Assembly: GCF_015550595.1 (NCBI RefSeq)
Contig: NZ_JADNBB010000019.1
Span: 59,880-123,879, forward strand
Direction of reading: 5' to 3'
DNA from: Parabacteroides goldsteinii
GTDB lineage: Bacteria; Bacteroidota; Bacteroidia; Bacteroidales; Tannerellaceae
DNA length: 64,000 bases
The notes beneath the pieces are model-generated. The model did no database searches, was not told where the DNA came from, and saw nothing but the letters and a program-made list of their open reading frames with translations. Shown in pieces: positions 9,186 to 19,246 of the stretch; position 1 is the stretch's first letter; every line of letters starts with the position of its first letter. Position numbers and translations under genes: made by a program.

Positions 9186-9809
9186 ATGTTATTACCTTAT
9201 ATGGAAGCCGACCGGATAGAAGCCGGATGTGATGAAGCGGGACGCGGATGCCTCGCTGGTTCTGTCTTTGCGGCAGCGGTTATTCTTCCTCCTGATTTTA
9301 AGAACGACGATTTGAACGACAGCAAGCAGTTGAGCGAGAAAAAGCGTTATGCCTTGCGTCCGATCATCGAGCAGGAGGCGATAGCCTGGGCTGTAGGGAT
9401 TGTCACCCCTGAAGAAATAGATAAAATCAATATACTGAAAGCTTCTTTTCTGGCTATGCACCGGGCGATAGACCAGTTGAAAGTACGGCCGGAGCATCTC
9501 CTGATTGACGGAAACCGTTTTACCCCGTATCCCGAAATTAACCATACCACTGTTGTAAAAGGTGACGGCAAGTATCTGAGCATCGCCGCCGCTTCTGTCC
9601 TGGCAAAGACCTATCGTGACGATTATATGGATGAGTTGGCTAAAGAATATCCCGATTACCACTGGACCGAAAATAAAGGTTATCCCACTAAAGCCCACCG
9701 GGAAGCCATCCGTGTAGTCGGTATCACTCCCTATCACCGGAAAACATTTACTTTATTACCCGAGCAATTAACGTTAGGATTATCCGACTCTCCTTATTTG
9801 GATGAATAG
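9186..9809 (+). CDS. rnhB: Ribonuclease HII
   Basis: A 207-residue enzyme that cuts RNA in RNA-DNA hybrids and removes single ribonucleotides from DNA. The catalytic DEAGRG motif starts at D16, followed by KQLSEKKR, the LIDGN aspartate and the [14 protein letters not shown] block with the last metal ligands. Its length and order are normal for bacterial RNase HII. Third gene of the sufS-vanZ-rnhB cluster. Confidence 0.97.
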   Translation: MLLPYMEADRIEAGCDEAGRGCLAGSVFAAAVILPPDFKNDDLNDSKQLSEKKRYALRPIIEQEAIAWAVGIVTPEEIDKINILKASFLAMHRAIDQLKVRPEHLLIDGNRFTPYPEINHTTVVKGDGKYLSIAAASVLAKTYRDDYMDELAKEYPDYHWTENKGYPTKAHREAIRVVGITPYHRKTFTLLPEQLTLGLSDSPYLDE

Positions 9810-9927
9810 CGGTATGCTGAACGATAAGGAAGCCGAAGCAATGAAACAGTTTTATAAAATCTTAAGCCCCGACTCGGATAAGAATATGGCATGGCGTATC
9901 AATATGATTGCGAAAAGAAATACGTAA
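9802..9927 (+). CDS. Possible 41-residue ORF overlapping rnhB
   Basis: An ATG at 9802 inside the last codons of rnhB opens a 41-codon frame that overlaps the rnhB stop by 8 bp and ends in TAA directly followed by TGA. The product is charged, with no signal peptide or membrane segment, and contains [20 protein letters not shown]. The overlap suggests coupling and the codons look ordinary for the region. It may be a real small protein or the remains of a longer gene. No family is recognised. Confidence 0.4.
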   Translation: MNSGMLNDKEAEAMKQFYKILSPDSDKNMAWRINMIAKRNT

Positions 9928-10388
9928 TGAACAATCTACACAATAATTTTTTTTAATAAATCCTTCATTCATTCAGTTTTGTGCTTATGTGATTGATCTT
10001 CATGATTATATGTATGAAGGAAAATGATTAGGATGAAGGATTTGTTCCGGATTTTGAGTTTTTTTATTCATAAACACTCGCTTCCGGTATTATAAAAAAA
10101 GCGAATAACCTTTGGTCGGTTAGTTGTTTACTTATTCTATTCTAACGCATGGGTAGTGACCTTTTGATTCAATACTCCTTTATTCTTTCTTATTTGTCAT
10201 TAATCATATACTTGTTTGTCAATTGTCAAACGCTTATTCGATAACTGACAAATAAGCGTTCGACAGATGACAAACAATGAAAAGGTAGTCATTTTTATGA
10301 TAATAGATTATTATATATCCCGTTATTACTCGTTACTCCAGCCTTACTCTTTGCCTGAAGAAGTAATTTATTTTCATGTCGTGTCGGA
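9928..10388. other. Noncoding stretch with nested inverted repeats
   Basis: This is the gap between convergent units. Perfect inverted repeats are AAATCCTTCAT (9958-9968)/ATGAAGGATTT (10033-10043), CTTATTTGTCA (10189-10199)/TGACAAATAAG (10246-10256), TTGTTTGTC (10212-10220)/GACAAACAA (10269-10277) and AACGCTTATT (10229-10238)/AATAAGCGTT (10251-10260). The last two are nested and form a long hairpin; the second competes with it. The hairpin probably ends transcription from one or both sides. Confidence 0.75.
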
Positions 10389-10814
10389 TTATCCTTGTTC
10401 TTTTGTCCGGAAAGCCAGTGCGTACATACGCATCTGTTTAACCATGGCAACCAAGCCGTTTGAACGGGTTGGGGAGAGGTGTTCTTTCAGACCGATCTTT
10501 TCGATAAAATATAGGTCGGTATCCAGAATTTCCTGCGGTGTATGTCCGGACATGATGTTGATCAGTAACGAAACGATACCTTTTACAATCACTGCATCAC
10601 TTTCACCTTTGAACAGTATCTTACCGTCTTCATAGTCCGCCTGGAGCCATACACGGCTCTGGCAACCTTCGATCAGGTTACTTTCTGTTTTATACTTTTC
10701 TTCCAGCGGGGGAAGTGAGTTGCCTAAATCGATCAGCAACGCATACTTGTCCATCCAGTCGTCGAAGGCTGAGAACTCTTCAATAACATTGTCCTGAAGT
10801 TCGTTGATAGTCAT
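10389..10814 (-). CDS. sufE: Sulfur acceptor SufE
   Basis: A 141-residue SufE that accepts persulfide sulfur from SufS and stimulates it. The acceptor cysteine is C51 in LIEGCQSRVWL, the same position as in E. coli SufE. The rest (SLLINIMSGHTPQEIL, IGLKEHLSPTRSNGL) fits the fold. It is the last gene of a three-gene minus-strand operon, 10 bp after the cyclase-like gene. Confidence 0.95.
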   Translation of the reverse strand: MTINELQDNVIEEFSAFDDWMDKYALLIDLGNSLPPLEEKYKTESNLIEGCQSRVWLQADYEDGKILFKGESDAVIVKGIVSLLINIMSGHTPQEILDTDLYFIEKIGLKEHLSPTRSNGLVAMVKQMRMYALAFRTKEQG

Positions 10815-10824
10815 CGTTGTATTA

Positions 10825-11826
10825 TTATTTCTTTTGTCTGTTATATACTACTTCCAGAACCGTTTGCCCTACGGCTTTGAGGGTTTCGCGGTCGATATTC
10901 TCCATATTGTCTTTTTGCGTGTGCCAGTACCAACCGAAACCGTGGTCACTTTCCGGGTCATAGTTGATAATGTCAATGCAAGGAATGTTGCGGCCTTTGA
11001 TTACATACTCATGGTCGTCGGTGATGGCACCGCCGGTTGCATTGATAAAGTATTTGCCGTATCCTAGGTTACGTGCTGTACTCCAAACCATTTCGACAAT
11101 GTTGGCTGCTTTGCTCAGTGAGAGTTGTTCTTTGAAGAAGGTTGCATTTTTAGCTCCTACCATGTCGAGCAGGATACCGAAGTCGGCACGATAGTTCGGT
11201 ACATGAGGGTTCTTTGCCCAGAACTGGGTACCGAGACACCAGGTGTCAGGTTTGTATTCGTCGACGAATTCGGGAGTACCGTAATCTTCGGCATCAAAGA
11301 AAATGATGTCGACGCCTATTCCCGGATCTTTCTGTCCGATCTGGCGGGCTATTTCTAGCAATGCACCTACGCCACTACCTCCGTCGTCAGCACCGTCGAT
11401 CGGTTTACGGTAATTAGCCGGATCGGGATCATGGTCTGAGTAAGGACGCGAGTCCCAATGAGCGAAAAGCAAGATGCGTTTATTGTTATCCGGGTTAAAG
11501 GAACCGATAATGTTTTTGGCTTCCAGGCCGGTATTATCGTATGCGGTAAGAGTTGCTTCCTGTTCGTATACTTTGGCGCCGAACCGTTTCAATTCGGATG
11601 CCAGGTAGTTGCCGCAAGCTTTATGTGCGTCACTATTCGGGACACGGGGACCGAATTTAACCTGGTTTTCTACATAAGTGTAGGCGCTGTCGGCATCGAA
11701 AGAAGGCGTACTTGTTGCAGGCACAGCCTGGCTGACTGTTGTATTTTCGTGTTGTTGATTCTTGGCCTGGCTGCATGCCATCAGCGAACAAGCCAGCAGT
11801 GTTATATATAAAATATGCATCATCAT
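10825..11826 (-). CDS. Type II glutaminyl-peptide cyclotransferase-like lipoprotein (M28 fold)
   Basis: A 333-residue lipoprotein with lipobox cysteine C18 (SLMAC). The single-zinc M28 fold is shown by H123 in AHWDSRP, the GADDGGSGVG loop (D147/D148), E180-D181 in FFDAEDYG, and a later DDHEYVIK. The pattern DSAYTYVENQVKFGPRVP and the W-rich C-terminal GWYWHTQKDNM match, from memory, the glutaminyl cyclase of Porphyromonas gingivalis and relatives. Those enzymes form pyroglutamate on exported proteins whose signal peptides end just before Gln. An ordinary aminopeptidase is the alternative. The first of three clustered ATGs is used; the start is uncertain by a few residues. Confidence 0.85.
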   Translation of the reverse strand: MMMHILYITLLACSLMACSQAKNQQHENTTVSQAVPATSTPSFDADSAYTYVENQVKFGPRVPNSDAHKACGNYLASELKRFGAKVYEQEATLTAYDNTGLEAKNIIGSFNPDNNKRILLFAHWDSRPYSDHDPDPANYRKPIDGADDGGSGVGALLEIARQIGQKDPGIGVDIIFFDAEDYGTPEFVDEYKPDTWCLGTQFWAKNPHVPNYRADFGILLDMVGAKNATFFKEQLSLSKAANIVEMVWSTARNLGYGKYFINATGGAITDDHEYVIKGRNIPCIDIINYDPESDHGFGWYWHTQKDNMENIDRETLKAVGQTVLEVVYNRQKK

Positions 11827-11842
11827 CTGTTTAGATTATCTT

Positions 11843-13621
11843 TTATCCATTATAGGCTGCCTGTACACGCGACATGACCCGCATCAGGTTGCCACCCCAT
11901 ATTTTTGCAATATCGTTTTCACTGTATCCCTCTTTGAGAAGTCTAACGGTGATGTTTATCAGTTCGTTGCTGGCCCGGCAACCGATCAGTTCGCCGTCAC
12001 CGTCGAAATCGGAACCGATACCCACATGGTTGATACCGATCAGGTCGACAATATGATTGATGTGGCGGACAGCATCGGTAAGAGAAGCCTTTTCTGCCTC
12101 TTCGTTGATGAATCCTTTGTACAGGCAGATCTGTACGACTCCTTGTTTGGCGGCCAGTGCTTTCAACTGTTCGTCGGTGAGGTTGCGCGGATGGTTACAC
12201 AAGGCACGGGCCGAAGAGTGGGAGGCGATGATCGGTTGTTTGCTAAACTCCAATGCATCGTAAAACGTACTTTCGGCTGCGTGTGATATATCTACCAGTA
12301 TTCCCAACCGGTTCATTTCTGCTACGACCTCTTTCCCGAAAGGGCTCAGGCCACCCCATTCCGCTTCACCGCGGGCAGAGTCGCATATATCGTTACTTCC
12401 ATTATGACAGAGGGTGATGTAGCTGACTCCCAGCTCTTTGAAGAGGGATATATTGTTGAGGTCTTTACCTATGGCATAACCGTTTTCCAGCCCCAGCATG
12501 ATCGCTTTCTTTCCGGCGTCTTTTGTTACCCATACCTCCTGTGGAGTGTGGGCTATATTCATTCTGCCCCGGTTTATCTCCATCTGGCGATGAATTTCCT
12601 GCAGGCGGTCGATTGCATAATCGGTTGCCTTTCGTAACGATTCGTCATCGCGTTTCCCTTGTGGAATATAGGCCACCATGATGGCAGAGTCTACCAGTCC
12701 TTCTTCCATGAACGGCAGGTTTACCTTTCCACCTTCCTTCTTACCAATATTGAACTGGCCGGGGAAGATCATCGGGGTATCTGTATGCGAGTCGAGTATT
12801 ACATTCCGTTGGTGGATGCGTTTGGCTTCTTTGAACAAACGCGCGGATTCAACATGATGTTTGAATAACTCGAGCATCAATTCATCACCGTAGGAGGCCA
12901 TTGCTTCCGGATGCCATTGTATGCTGAATATTTCTTTTTCCGGGTGCTCCATTGCTTCATTGATACCATCGGGAGCTACTGCCGTTTCCTTGAATTCGGG
13001 TGCGACTTCTTTTACTGCCTGATGATGAACTGAGTTAACTAGTATATCCGGTTCTCTTTTCAGTATTTCGAAAAGACGGGAAGAGGTATCGGTGATACGA
13101 ACGGAATGGGATGCCTGTTCGCGGGGCATTGCCTGGCTATGTTTGAGTACACCGCCTTTGTGCTGCGAGTAGATATCTTGGTAAACCGAACCACCGAAAG
13201 CTACATTGATAAGTTGATGACCACGGCAGATACCCATGATCGGTAACTGGCGGTTAGCCGCCAGCCTGAGCAGGATCAGGTCGAACTCGTCGCGGAATGT
13301 ATCTACGTCCTGCAACTGCGGTATCGGTTCTTCTCCAACATAAAGCGGATTGAGATCTCCGCCACCGCTCATCAGTAATCCGTCCAGATCGGATACGATA
13401 GCTGTAAGTGCTTCTATATCTGTTATTACCGGGATCAATACCGGAGCACCTCCGGCTTGTAGTACGGCTTGTACGTATGTCTCGGCTATACAGGAAAGTC
13501 CGTCTTTCCGGTTTGAAGATATTCCTATGCGGGGAGGCTGAAGTTTTTCTTTCTTTGGTGTAAAGTTGTCAACTTCCCTGTATAAGGCTTCTAAACTCGG
13601 ACGACGGACTTGATTATTCAT
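11843..13621 (-). CDS. Fusion of PuuD-like class I amidotransferase and M19 dipeptidase
   Basis: A 592-residue protein with two enzymes. Residues ~30-255 are a gamma-glutamyl-GABA hydrolase-like (C26) domain with nucleophile C132 in GICRGHQ and H237/E239 in QWHPEA. Residues ~270-592 are a membrane (renal) dipeptidase M19 domain with zinc ligands H279 and D281 (SHTDT), E379 (GLENGY), H447 (DISHAAE), H468 (ASHSSAR) and the GSDFDG motif. No signal peptide, so probably cytosolic. The first half would cut gamma-glutamyl bonds and the second X-Xaa dipeptides, as in glutathione or peptide recycling. All key residues are intact. First gene of the operon with the cyclase-like gene and sufE. Confidence 0.9.
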   Translation of the reverse strand: MNNQVRRPSLEALYREVDNFTPKKEKLQPPRIGISSNRKDGLSCIAETYVQAVLQAGGAPVLIPVITDIEALTAIVSDLDGLLMSGGGDLNPLYVGEEPIPQLQDVDTFRDEFDLILLRLAANRQLPIMGICRGHQLINVAFGGSVYQDIYSQHKGGVLKHSQAMPREQASHSVRITDTSSRLFEILKREPDILVNSVHHQAVKEVAPEFKETAVAPDGINEAMEHPEKEIFSIQWHPEAMASYGDELMLELFKHHVESARLFKEAKRIHQRNVILDSHTDTPMIFPGQFNIGKKEGGKVNLPFMEEGLVDSAIMVAYIPQGKRDDESLRKATDYAIDRLQEIHRQMEINRGRMNIAHTPQEVWVTKDAGKKAIMLGLENGYAIGKDLNNISLFKELGVSYITLCHNGSNDICDSARGEAEWGGLSPFGKEVVAEMNRLGILVDISHAAESTFYDALEFSKQPIIASHSSARALCNHPRNLTDEQLKALAAKQGVVQICLYKGFINEEAEKASLTDAVRHINHIVDLIGINHVGIGSDFDGDGELIGCRASNELINITVRLLKEGYSENDIAKIWGGNLMRVMSRVQAAYNG

Positions 13622-13635
13622 AACAAAACTGTTTT

Positions 13636-13676
13636 AGTTGACGGTTGACAGTTTTTTATCTGTCCACTGTCCACTG
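13636..13676. repeat. Heptad repeat (TTGAC/TGTCC) hairpin between gyrB and the fusion gene
   Basis: GTTGACG-GTTGACA-GTT is followed by CTGTCCA-CTGTCCA-CTG, giving an imperfect inverted repeat directly after the gyrB stop on the minus strand. A related heptad array is at 30718-30748. Confidence 0.7.
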
Positions 13677-13677
13677 A

Positions 13678-15639
<1,962 letters not shown>

Positions 15640-15684
15640 CTATCCTTTAAAATCACTAATTATCTATATCTCTAAAAATGCTAA

Positions 15685-15723
15685 CAAATGTAGTGAAAAT
15701 AATTGACTTAGCAGGCAAATGTA
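15685..15723 (-). promoter_or_regulatory. Two tandem -7 boxes upstream of gyrB
   Basis: CAAATGTA occurs at 15685-15692 and 15716-15723 on the plus strand; each reads TACATTTG on the minus strand, matching TAnnTTTG. The second has a TTTTGC -33 candidate near 15735. The two copies share the longer context CAAATGTAGTG. Confidence 0.6.
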
Positions 15724-15766
15724 GTGTAAAAATAGCAAAAAAGCAGGGTGTTAAAAAGACATGACA

Positions 15767-15798
15767 AAGCGGTCGGATTATAATTAATCCGACCGCTT
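15767..15798 (-). terminator. Perfect 14-bp hairpin after tRNA-Glu
   Basis: AAGCGGTCGGATTA (15767-15780) pairs perfectly with TAATCCGACCGCTT (15785-15798), with a 4-nt loop. It closes the tRNA-Glu/rpsT/tRNA-Glu unit; the T-tract is weak. Confidence 0.8.
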
Positions 15799-15804
15799 CT
15801 AAAG

Positions 15805-15876
15805 TAGCCCATAGGGGAATCGAACCCCTCTTTCAAGAATGAAAATCTTGCGTCCTAACCGATAGACGAATGGGCC
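15805..15876 (-). tRNA. tRNA-Glu (TTC), copy 1
   Basis: A 72-nt cloverleaf on the minus strand: acceptor GGCCCAT/ATGGGCT with G-U at the first pair, anticodon stem CAAGA/TCTTG with loop TTTTCAT (anticodon TTC), and TTCGATT in the T loop. Discriminator A; CCA is not encoded. It is identical to the copy at 16184-16255 and starts 11 nt after the rpsT stop. Confidence 0.96.
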
Positions 15877-15887
15877 ACAATTATTCC

Positions 15888-16142
15888 TTATGCAAGCTTG
15901 TTAACGTGCTTTGTCAATTTGGATTTCAAGTTGCCAGCCTTATTCTTATGAATAACGTTTTTCTTAGCAAGCTTATCCAACATAGAGCACACCTTAGGTA
16001 ACAGAGCCTGAGCTTCGTTCTTGTCTTCAGTTGCACGCAGTACACGCATTGCATTTCTAGCTGTTTTAGCATGATATCTATTCTGCAAACGTCTTGCGTT
16101 AGTCTGTCTGATCCTTTTGATTGATGACTTGTGATTTGCCAT
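15888..16142 (-). CDS. rpsT: 30S ribosomal protein S20
   Basis: An 84-residue basic protein binding 16S rRNA in the small subunit. It begins [18 protein letters not shown], ends in a lysine-rich helix, and has normal length for S20. It lies between two identical tRNA-Glu genes and is probably transcribed with both from the promoter at 16315. Confidence 0.97.
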   Translation of the reverse strand: MANHKSSIKRIRQTNARRLQNRYHAKTARNAMRVLRATEDKNEAQALLPKVCSMLDKLAKKNVIHKNKAGNLKSKLTKHVNKLA

Positions 16143-16183
16143 TTCTTAGCTATTCTTTATTGAATTTTTAATTTTGTTTATTG

Positions 16184-16255
16184 TAGCCCATAGGGGAATC
16201 GAACCCCTCTTTCAAGAATGAAAATCTTGCGTCCTAACCGATAGACGAATGGGCC
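16184..16255 (-). tRNA. tRNA-Glu (TTC), copy 2
   Basis: Same 72-nt sequence as copy 1 with anticodon TTC. It is first in the unit, 41 nt upstream of rpsT. The tRNA and the few bases beside it form a direct repeat around rpsT. Confidence 0.96.
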
Positions 16256-16314
16256 ATCATGTCAAAGTTCTCACTTTCAGCGCTCTGGGGTTGTTGATTT
16301 CCCGATTGCGAGTG

Positions 16315-16346
16315 CAAAGATAGATGTTCTGTCTGAACTACCAAAA
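16315..16346 (-). promoter_or_regulatory. Promoter of the tRNA-Glu/rpsT unit
   Basis: On the minus strand TATCTTTG (plus 16315-16322) is preceded by TTTTG (plus 16342-16346) at a typical ~20-bp spacing. Confidence 0.75.
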
Positions 16347-16387
16347 CATTTCAGAGGAAAATTTAATAGAACACAACGTTTTAACTT

Positions 16388-16777
16388 CTATTTAGAACCT
16401 ATATCCTGCAGGTGTATTTCCAGCGCCTTAACGGAAATATTTATTTCCCAGATACATACACATAGTGATGCGGCTAAAAGTAATAGGGCGATTCCGAATA
16501 TCCATGCCGCGATAATTTGCCATGAAATATAGATGAAGAACATGGAAATTACACAAAGCAGCAGACTGAGTATACCGAGTATTTGCATGGAGCGGGTCAG
16601 ATAAAGCCGTTTACGAAGGTTGGCTATCTGTGCAAAATCTTTCGGATCGTGCGATTGCTGATGCTTTTCTTTTAATGCCCGCACAACACTGGCATACGAC
16701 AGGAAGCGGTTGGTATAAGCCAGCAATATGAGTGATATGGCTGAAAATAGAAGTGACGGGGTAGTTAGATCCAACAT
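16388..16777 (-). CDS. DUF2721 membrane protein
   Basis: A 129-residue membrane protein. It begins MLDLTTPSLLFSAISLILLAYTNRFL, closely fitting the DUF2721 family opening (TPALLFPAISLLLLAYTNRF). A charged stretch with the LRKRLYLTRSMQILG helix follows, then two further hydrophobic helices (about 76-110). The function of the family is not known. It is divergent from recO, with 90 bp between the two starts. Confidence 0.85.
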   Translation of the reverse strand: MLDLTTPSLLFSAISLILLAYTNRFLSYASVVRALKEKHQQSHDPKDFAQIANLRKRLYLTRSMQILGILSLLLCVISMFFIYISWQIIAAWIFGIALLLLAASLCVCIWEINISVKALEIHLQDIGSK

Positions 16778-16837
16778 AATTAATAATGTATTTATACTAT
16801 TATAACCTGCAAATATCGTAAATAGTTTGTTGTTTTG

Positions 16838-16845
16838 TATCTTTG
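16838..16845 (+). promoter_or_regulatory. -7 promoter box of recO
   Basis: TATCTTTG 22 bp before the recO start. The -33 element is not clear. Confidence 0.6.
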
Positions 16846-16867
16846 TCTGCCATAAAGAGGTGAGATT

Positions 16868-17593
16868 ATGTTATGTAAAACGCGCGGGATTGTCCTGCAT
16901 GCTATTCCATACAACGATAAATATTCTATTATATATATGTATACCGAGGCTTTCGGACGGGCTTCTTATCTGGTGGCACGCAACCGGGGAAAGAAATCGA
17001 CCGTGTCTAAAGCGCTGTTTATGCCGCTGTCCGTTTTGGAGATGGAGGTGGAGCATCTGAATAAACGTGACCTGCACCGTATCCGTGAGACGAAGTTATG
17101 CTATCCTCTGACCGAACTGTTCTGTAATCCGGTGAAGAACGTATTGGCTCTGTTCCTTTCCGAGGTATTATTCCGGGTAGTGAAGGATACGGAACCGGAC
17201 CCACGGCTTTTTAATTATCTCTATGAATCGATACATCTGCTGGAATACGCAGATAAGGGAGTCGCTAACTTTCATCTGGTATTCCTGCTTCGTCTGCTTC
17301 ATTATCTGGGCATTTATCCGAATGCCGATTCTTTTTCTTCGGGCTGCTATTTCGATATGCAGAACGGTGTTTTTATAGACCGTATCCCTATGCACCGGCA
17401 TTATTTAAACCGGGAGGAGAGTCAGGTCTTTGCTCGTTTATTGAAAATCAGTTTCGAAAATATGTCGCTTTATTCTTTTTCCCGGCAGGACAGGGTCGGA
17501 GTAATCAACCGTATCGTTGAATATTACCGCTTGCATTTACCGGAATTCCCGGAAATAAAATCCCTATCGGTGATGCAAAGTCTTTTTGATTGA
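16868..17593 (+). CDS. recO: DNA repair protein RecO
   Basis: A 241-residue RecO, which loads RecA with RecR and anneals single strands in RecF-pathway repair. The N-terminal OB-fold opens with CKTRGIVLHAIPYNDKYSIIYMYTEAFG, the usual start of Bacteroidota RecO, and the helical C-terminal domain follows. A zinc-finger cysteine set is not evident. Start ATG at 16868 follows the -7 box. Confidence 0.93.
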   Translation: MLCKTRGIVLHAIPYNDKYSIIYMYTEAFGRASYLVARNRGKKSTVSKALFMPLSVLEMEVEHLNKRDLHRIRETKLCYPLTELFCNPVKNVLALFLSEVLFRVVKDTEPDPRLFNYLYESIHLLEYADKGVANFHLVFLLRLLHYLGIYPNADSFSSGCYFDMQNGVFIDRIPMHRHYLNREESQVFARLLKISFENMSLYSFSRQDRVGVINRIVEYYRLHLPEFPEIKSLSVMQSLFD

Positions 17594-17613
17594 TCAGATT
17601 ACCGCCTGAATAC

Positions 17614-17644
17614 TTGCCAGTTTAAGGAAAAGATTATACTTTTG
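17614..17644 (+). promoter_or_regulatory. Promoter of tRNA-Arg
   Basis: TTGCCAG at 17614 and TACTTTTG at 17637-17644 form a -33/-7 pair ending 19 bp before the mature tRNA. Confidence 0.6.
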
Positions 17645-17663
17645 CCGCACTTATGTAAAAGTT

Positions 17664-17735
17664 GGTCTTGTAGTTCAATGGATAGAATAGAAGTTTCCTA
17701 AACTTTAGATCCGGGTTCGATTCCCGGCGAGACTA
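17664..17735 (+). tRNA. tRNA-Arg (CCT)
   Basis: A 72-nt cloverleaf: acceptor GGTCTTG/CGAGACT with two G-U pairs, anticodon stem GAAGT/ACTTT with loop TTCCTAA (anticodon CCT, reading AGG), and T arm CCGGG-TTCGATT-CCCGG. Discriminator A; CCA not encoded. Confidence 0.94.
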
Positions 17736-17742
17736 CAAAATA

Positions 17743-17781
17743 AAGGGCTGTATTGATACGAATGCTTCAGATACAGTCCTT
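17743..17781. terminator. Hairpin between tRNA-Arg and the DUF3575 gene
   Basis: AAGGGCTGTAT (17743-17753) pairs with ATACAGTCCTT (17771-17781), with one G-U. It could end the tRNA-Arg transcript and the convergent minus-strand unit. Confidence 0.65.
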
Positions 17782-17875
17782 CTCTCACTTAACCAGTACT
17801 AAAGTCCATTCTGGACTCTCTCCTTTTTTGCTTATTTCATAAATATATACTTTGGATATAGCCTGTGATACGTTC

Positions 17876-18457
17876 CTATTTAAGGATGTAGATGAGGCTT
17901 AAACCGGCTTTGGTGGGGCCAAAGTAATTCCTGTGGCCCTCTTTGATCTTAGTGCCACATTTACCACAGGAATATTTATCATAATCCAGATAAGCATAGC
18001 CTACGCCGATCGTAGCTTCTATGCTCAGCCGTTTATTTAGTATCCACTGGTAACCGTATGAAACTCCGGCACCGTAGAGGTTGCCTTGATAACGGTGGTC
18101 TTTCAATCCCAGCATTTTGATGCCGCCAACGTTGTATTCGGCATAATGTGCATGAAGTCCGAAAAAGTGTCCGTTAAATCGCTCGCACGTCCAGAAGCGT
18201 AGTTCGGGTTGAACCAGCCAGTGTTTGAGCTTTTTGCTATCGGAAAATGTCCATGGATTGTAATTTCCCGACAAGTCAAGTGTGAATTTATCGGATAATC
18301 CTATTTCGAACCCCAGATTTGGGGTTGTAGTCGCCCAATATAATGCGTTTGTCTTGATGGCAAAAGCCGGTAAATGGTTCTTATTCTCTTTTACTTGTGC
18401 TGTCATGCCGCTGACAAATGCATAGATAATGCATATTATCAATATTCCTCTTCTCAT
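17876..18457 (-). CDS. DUF3575 outer-membrane protein
   Basis: A 193-residue exported protein with a signal peptide (cleavage near FVSGMTAQ). FAIKTNALYWATTTPNLGFEIGL, the strand-rich middle and C-terminal AGLSLIYIL are typical of DUF3575, small beta-barrel-like proteins often encoded with Bacteroidales fimbrial genes. An unusual CGKCG sequence near residue 165 could form a disulfide or bind metal. An Mfa2-like gene lies 1.7 kb upstream on the same strand, which fits a fimbria-associated role. Confidence 0.8.
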   Translation of the reverse strand: MRRGILIICIIYAFVSGMTAQVKENKNHLPAFAIKTNALYWATTTPNLGFEIGLSDKFTLDLSGNYNPWTFSDSKKLKHWLVQPELRFWTCERFNGHFFGLHAHYAEYNVGGIKMLGLKDHRYQGNLYGAGVSYGYQWILNKRLSIEATIGVGYAYLDYDKYSCGKCGTKIKEGHRNYFGPTKAGLSLIYILK

Positions 18458-18654
18458 CGTACTTTTTACTCACAAATTGTTAAAACTCTCAGAAGAATCG
18501 CCCTTGTCCGGTAACGTTTTAATAATCCAGTGTTTACCATTTAGGTGTCTTTCTCTCTTTTGAATTAAAACAAGCCTGATTAAGATAAGTTTTGGAAAGT
18601 ATGTAGAATAATATATTTTGACATAAAATTTAGCTTCGATGATACTCTTTAAGG

Positions 18655-19065
18655 TTAAAAGGGTTCAAAAGTGACATAATCATCGCCTAAATAACCGGAT
18701 AATTCATCAAAGTATATGCGCAGATTGTCAAATATGACGTAGTCTCCATTGGAATATTCCATATAGATAGATCCATAGTAGTCATCGTCCCATTCCCAAT
18801 AGAAATCATATTTAAATTCTTTGAAATCACCGGGGATATCGCTGTTATGGCGAATAATGCTTTCTTCTCCTCTGCCATCACTATGGAAAATAAGTCGTTG
18901 CTCGCAATAGTATCCGTCGACATCATGATACTCGTCCCACCATCCGGCGTTATTACAAAGAATATATTCCGGATTATCTATAGGATCGAGTGGTTTGTCC
19001 ACACAACTATTAAATCCGCAGAGTATGGCCAATAGTAATATCAGGTTGAATATATTCTTTTTCAT
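18655..19065 (-). CDS. Small lipoprotein of unknown function
   Basis: A 136-residue lipoprotein: a hydrophobic leader with C21 in GFNSCVDKP, then an acidic, tyrosine- and aspartate-rich body (WWDEYHDVDGYYCEQR, FYWEWDDDYYGSIYMEYSNGDY). The alternating pattern suggests a small lipocalin-like beta sandwich, as in many Bacteroides lipoproteins. No family is recognised with certainty. It sits between the DUF3575 gene and the Mfa2-like gene, with 180-200 bp gaps. Confidence 0.7.
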   Translation of the reverse strand: MKKNIFNLILLLAILCGFNSCVDKPLDPIDNPEYILCNNAGWWDEYHDVDGYYCEQRLIFHSDGRGEESIIRHNSDIPGDFKEFKYDFYWEWDDDYYGSIYMEYSNGDYVIFDNLRIYFDELSGYLGDDYVTFEPF

Positions 19066-19184
19066 AACGGTTACATTTTATGGGACAAATATAGTCTTTT
19101 GTGTTCAAAGTATAATCTTATTACAACAATGTTTGTTTTTAAGGATTAGAAAAAGGTGAAACCAAATGACTGGTTCGACCGTAA

Positions 19185-19204
19185 GGGCGGTTCGCGAACC
19201 GCCC
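19185..19204. repeat. Perfect 20-bp GC-rich palindrome
   Basis: GGGCGGTTCG followed by its exact reverse complement, with one extra pairing disrupted outside. It is much richer in GC than the surrounding gap and resembles the short dispersed palindromes seen in many bacterial genomes. Confidence 0.75.
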
Positions 19205-19246
19205 CTACCAACGACACTACATTCAAATCTGACAATAATTGAATCT

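Noticed and set aside
10267..10635. 122-codon plus-strand frame over sufE
   Set aside because: Overlaps the real SufE, which has its catalytic cysteine; the plus frame shows no family.
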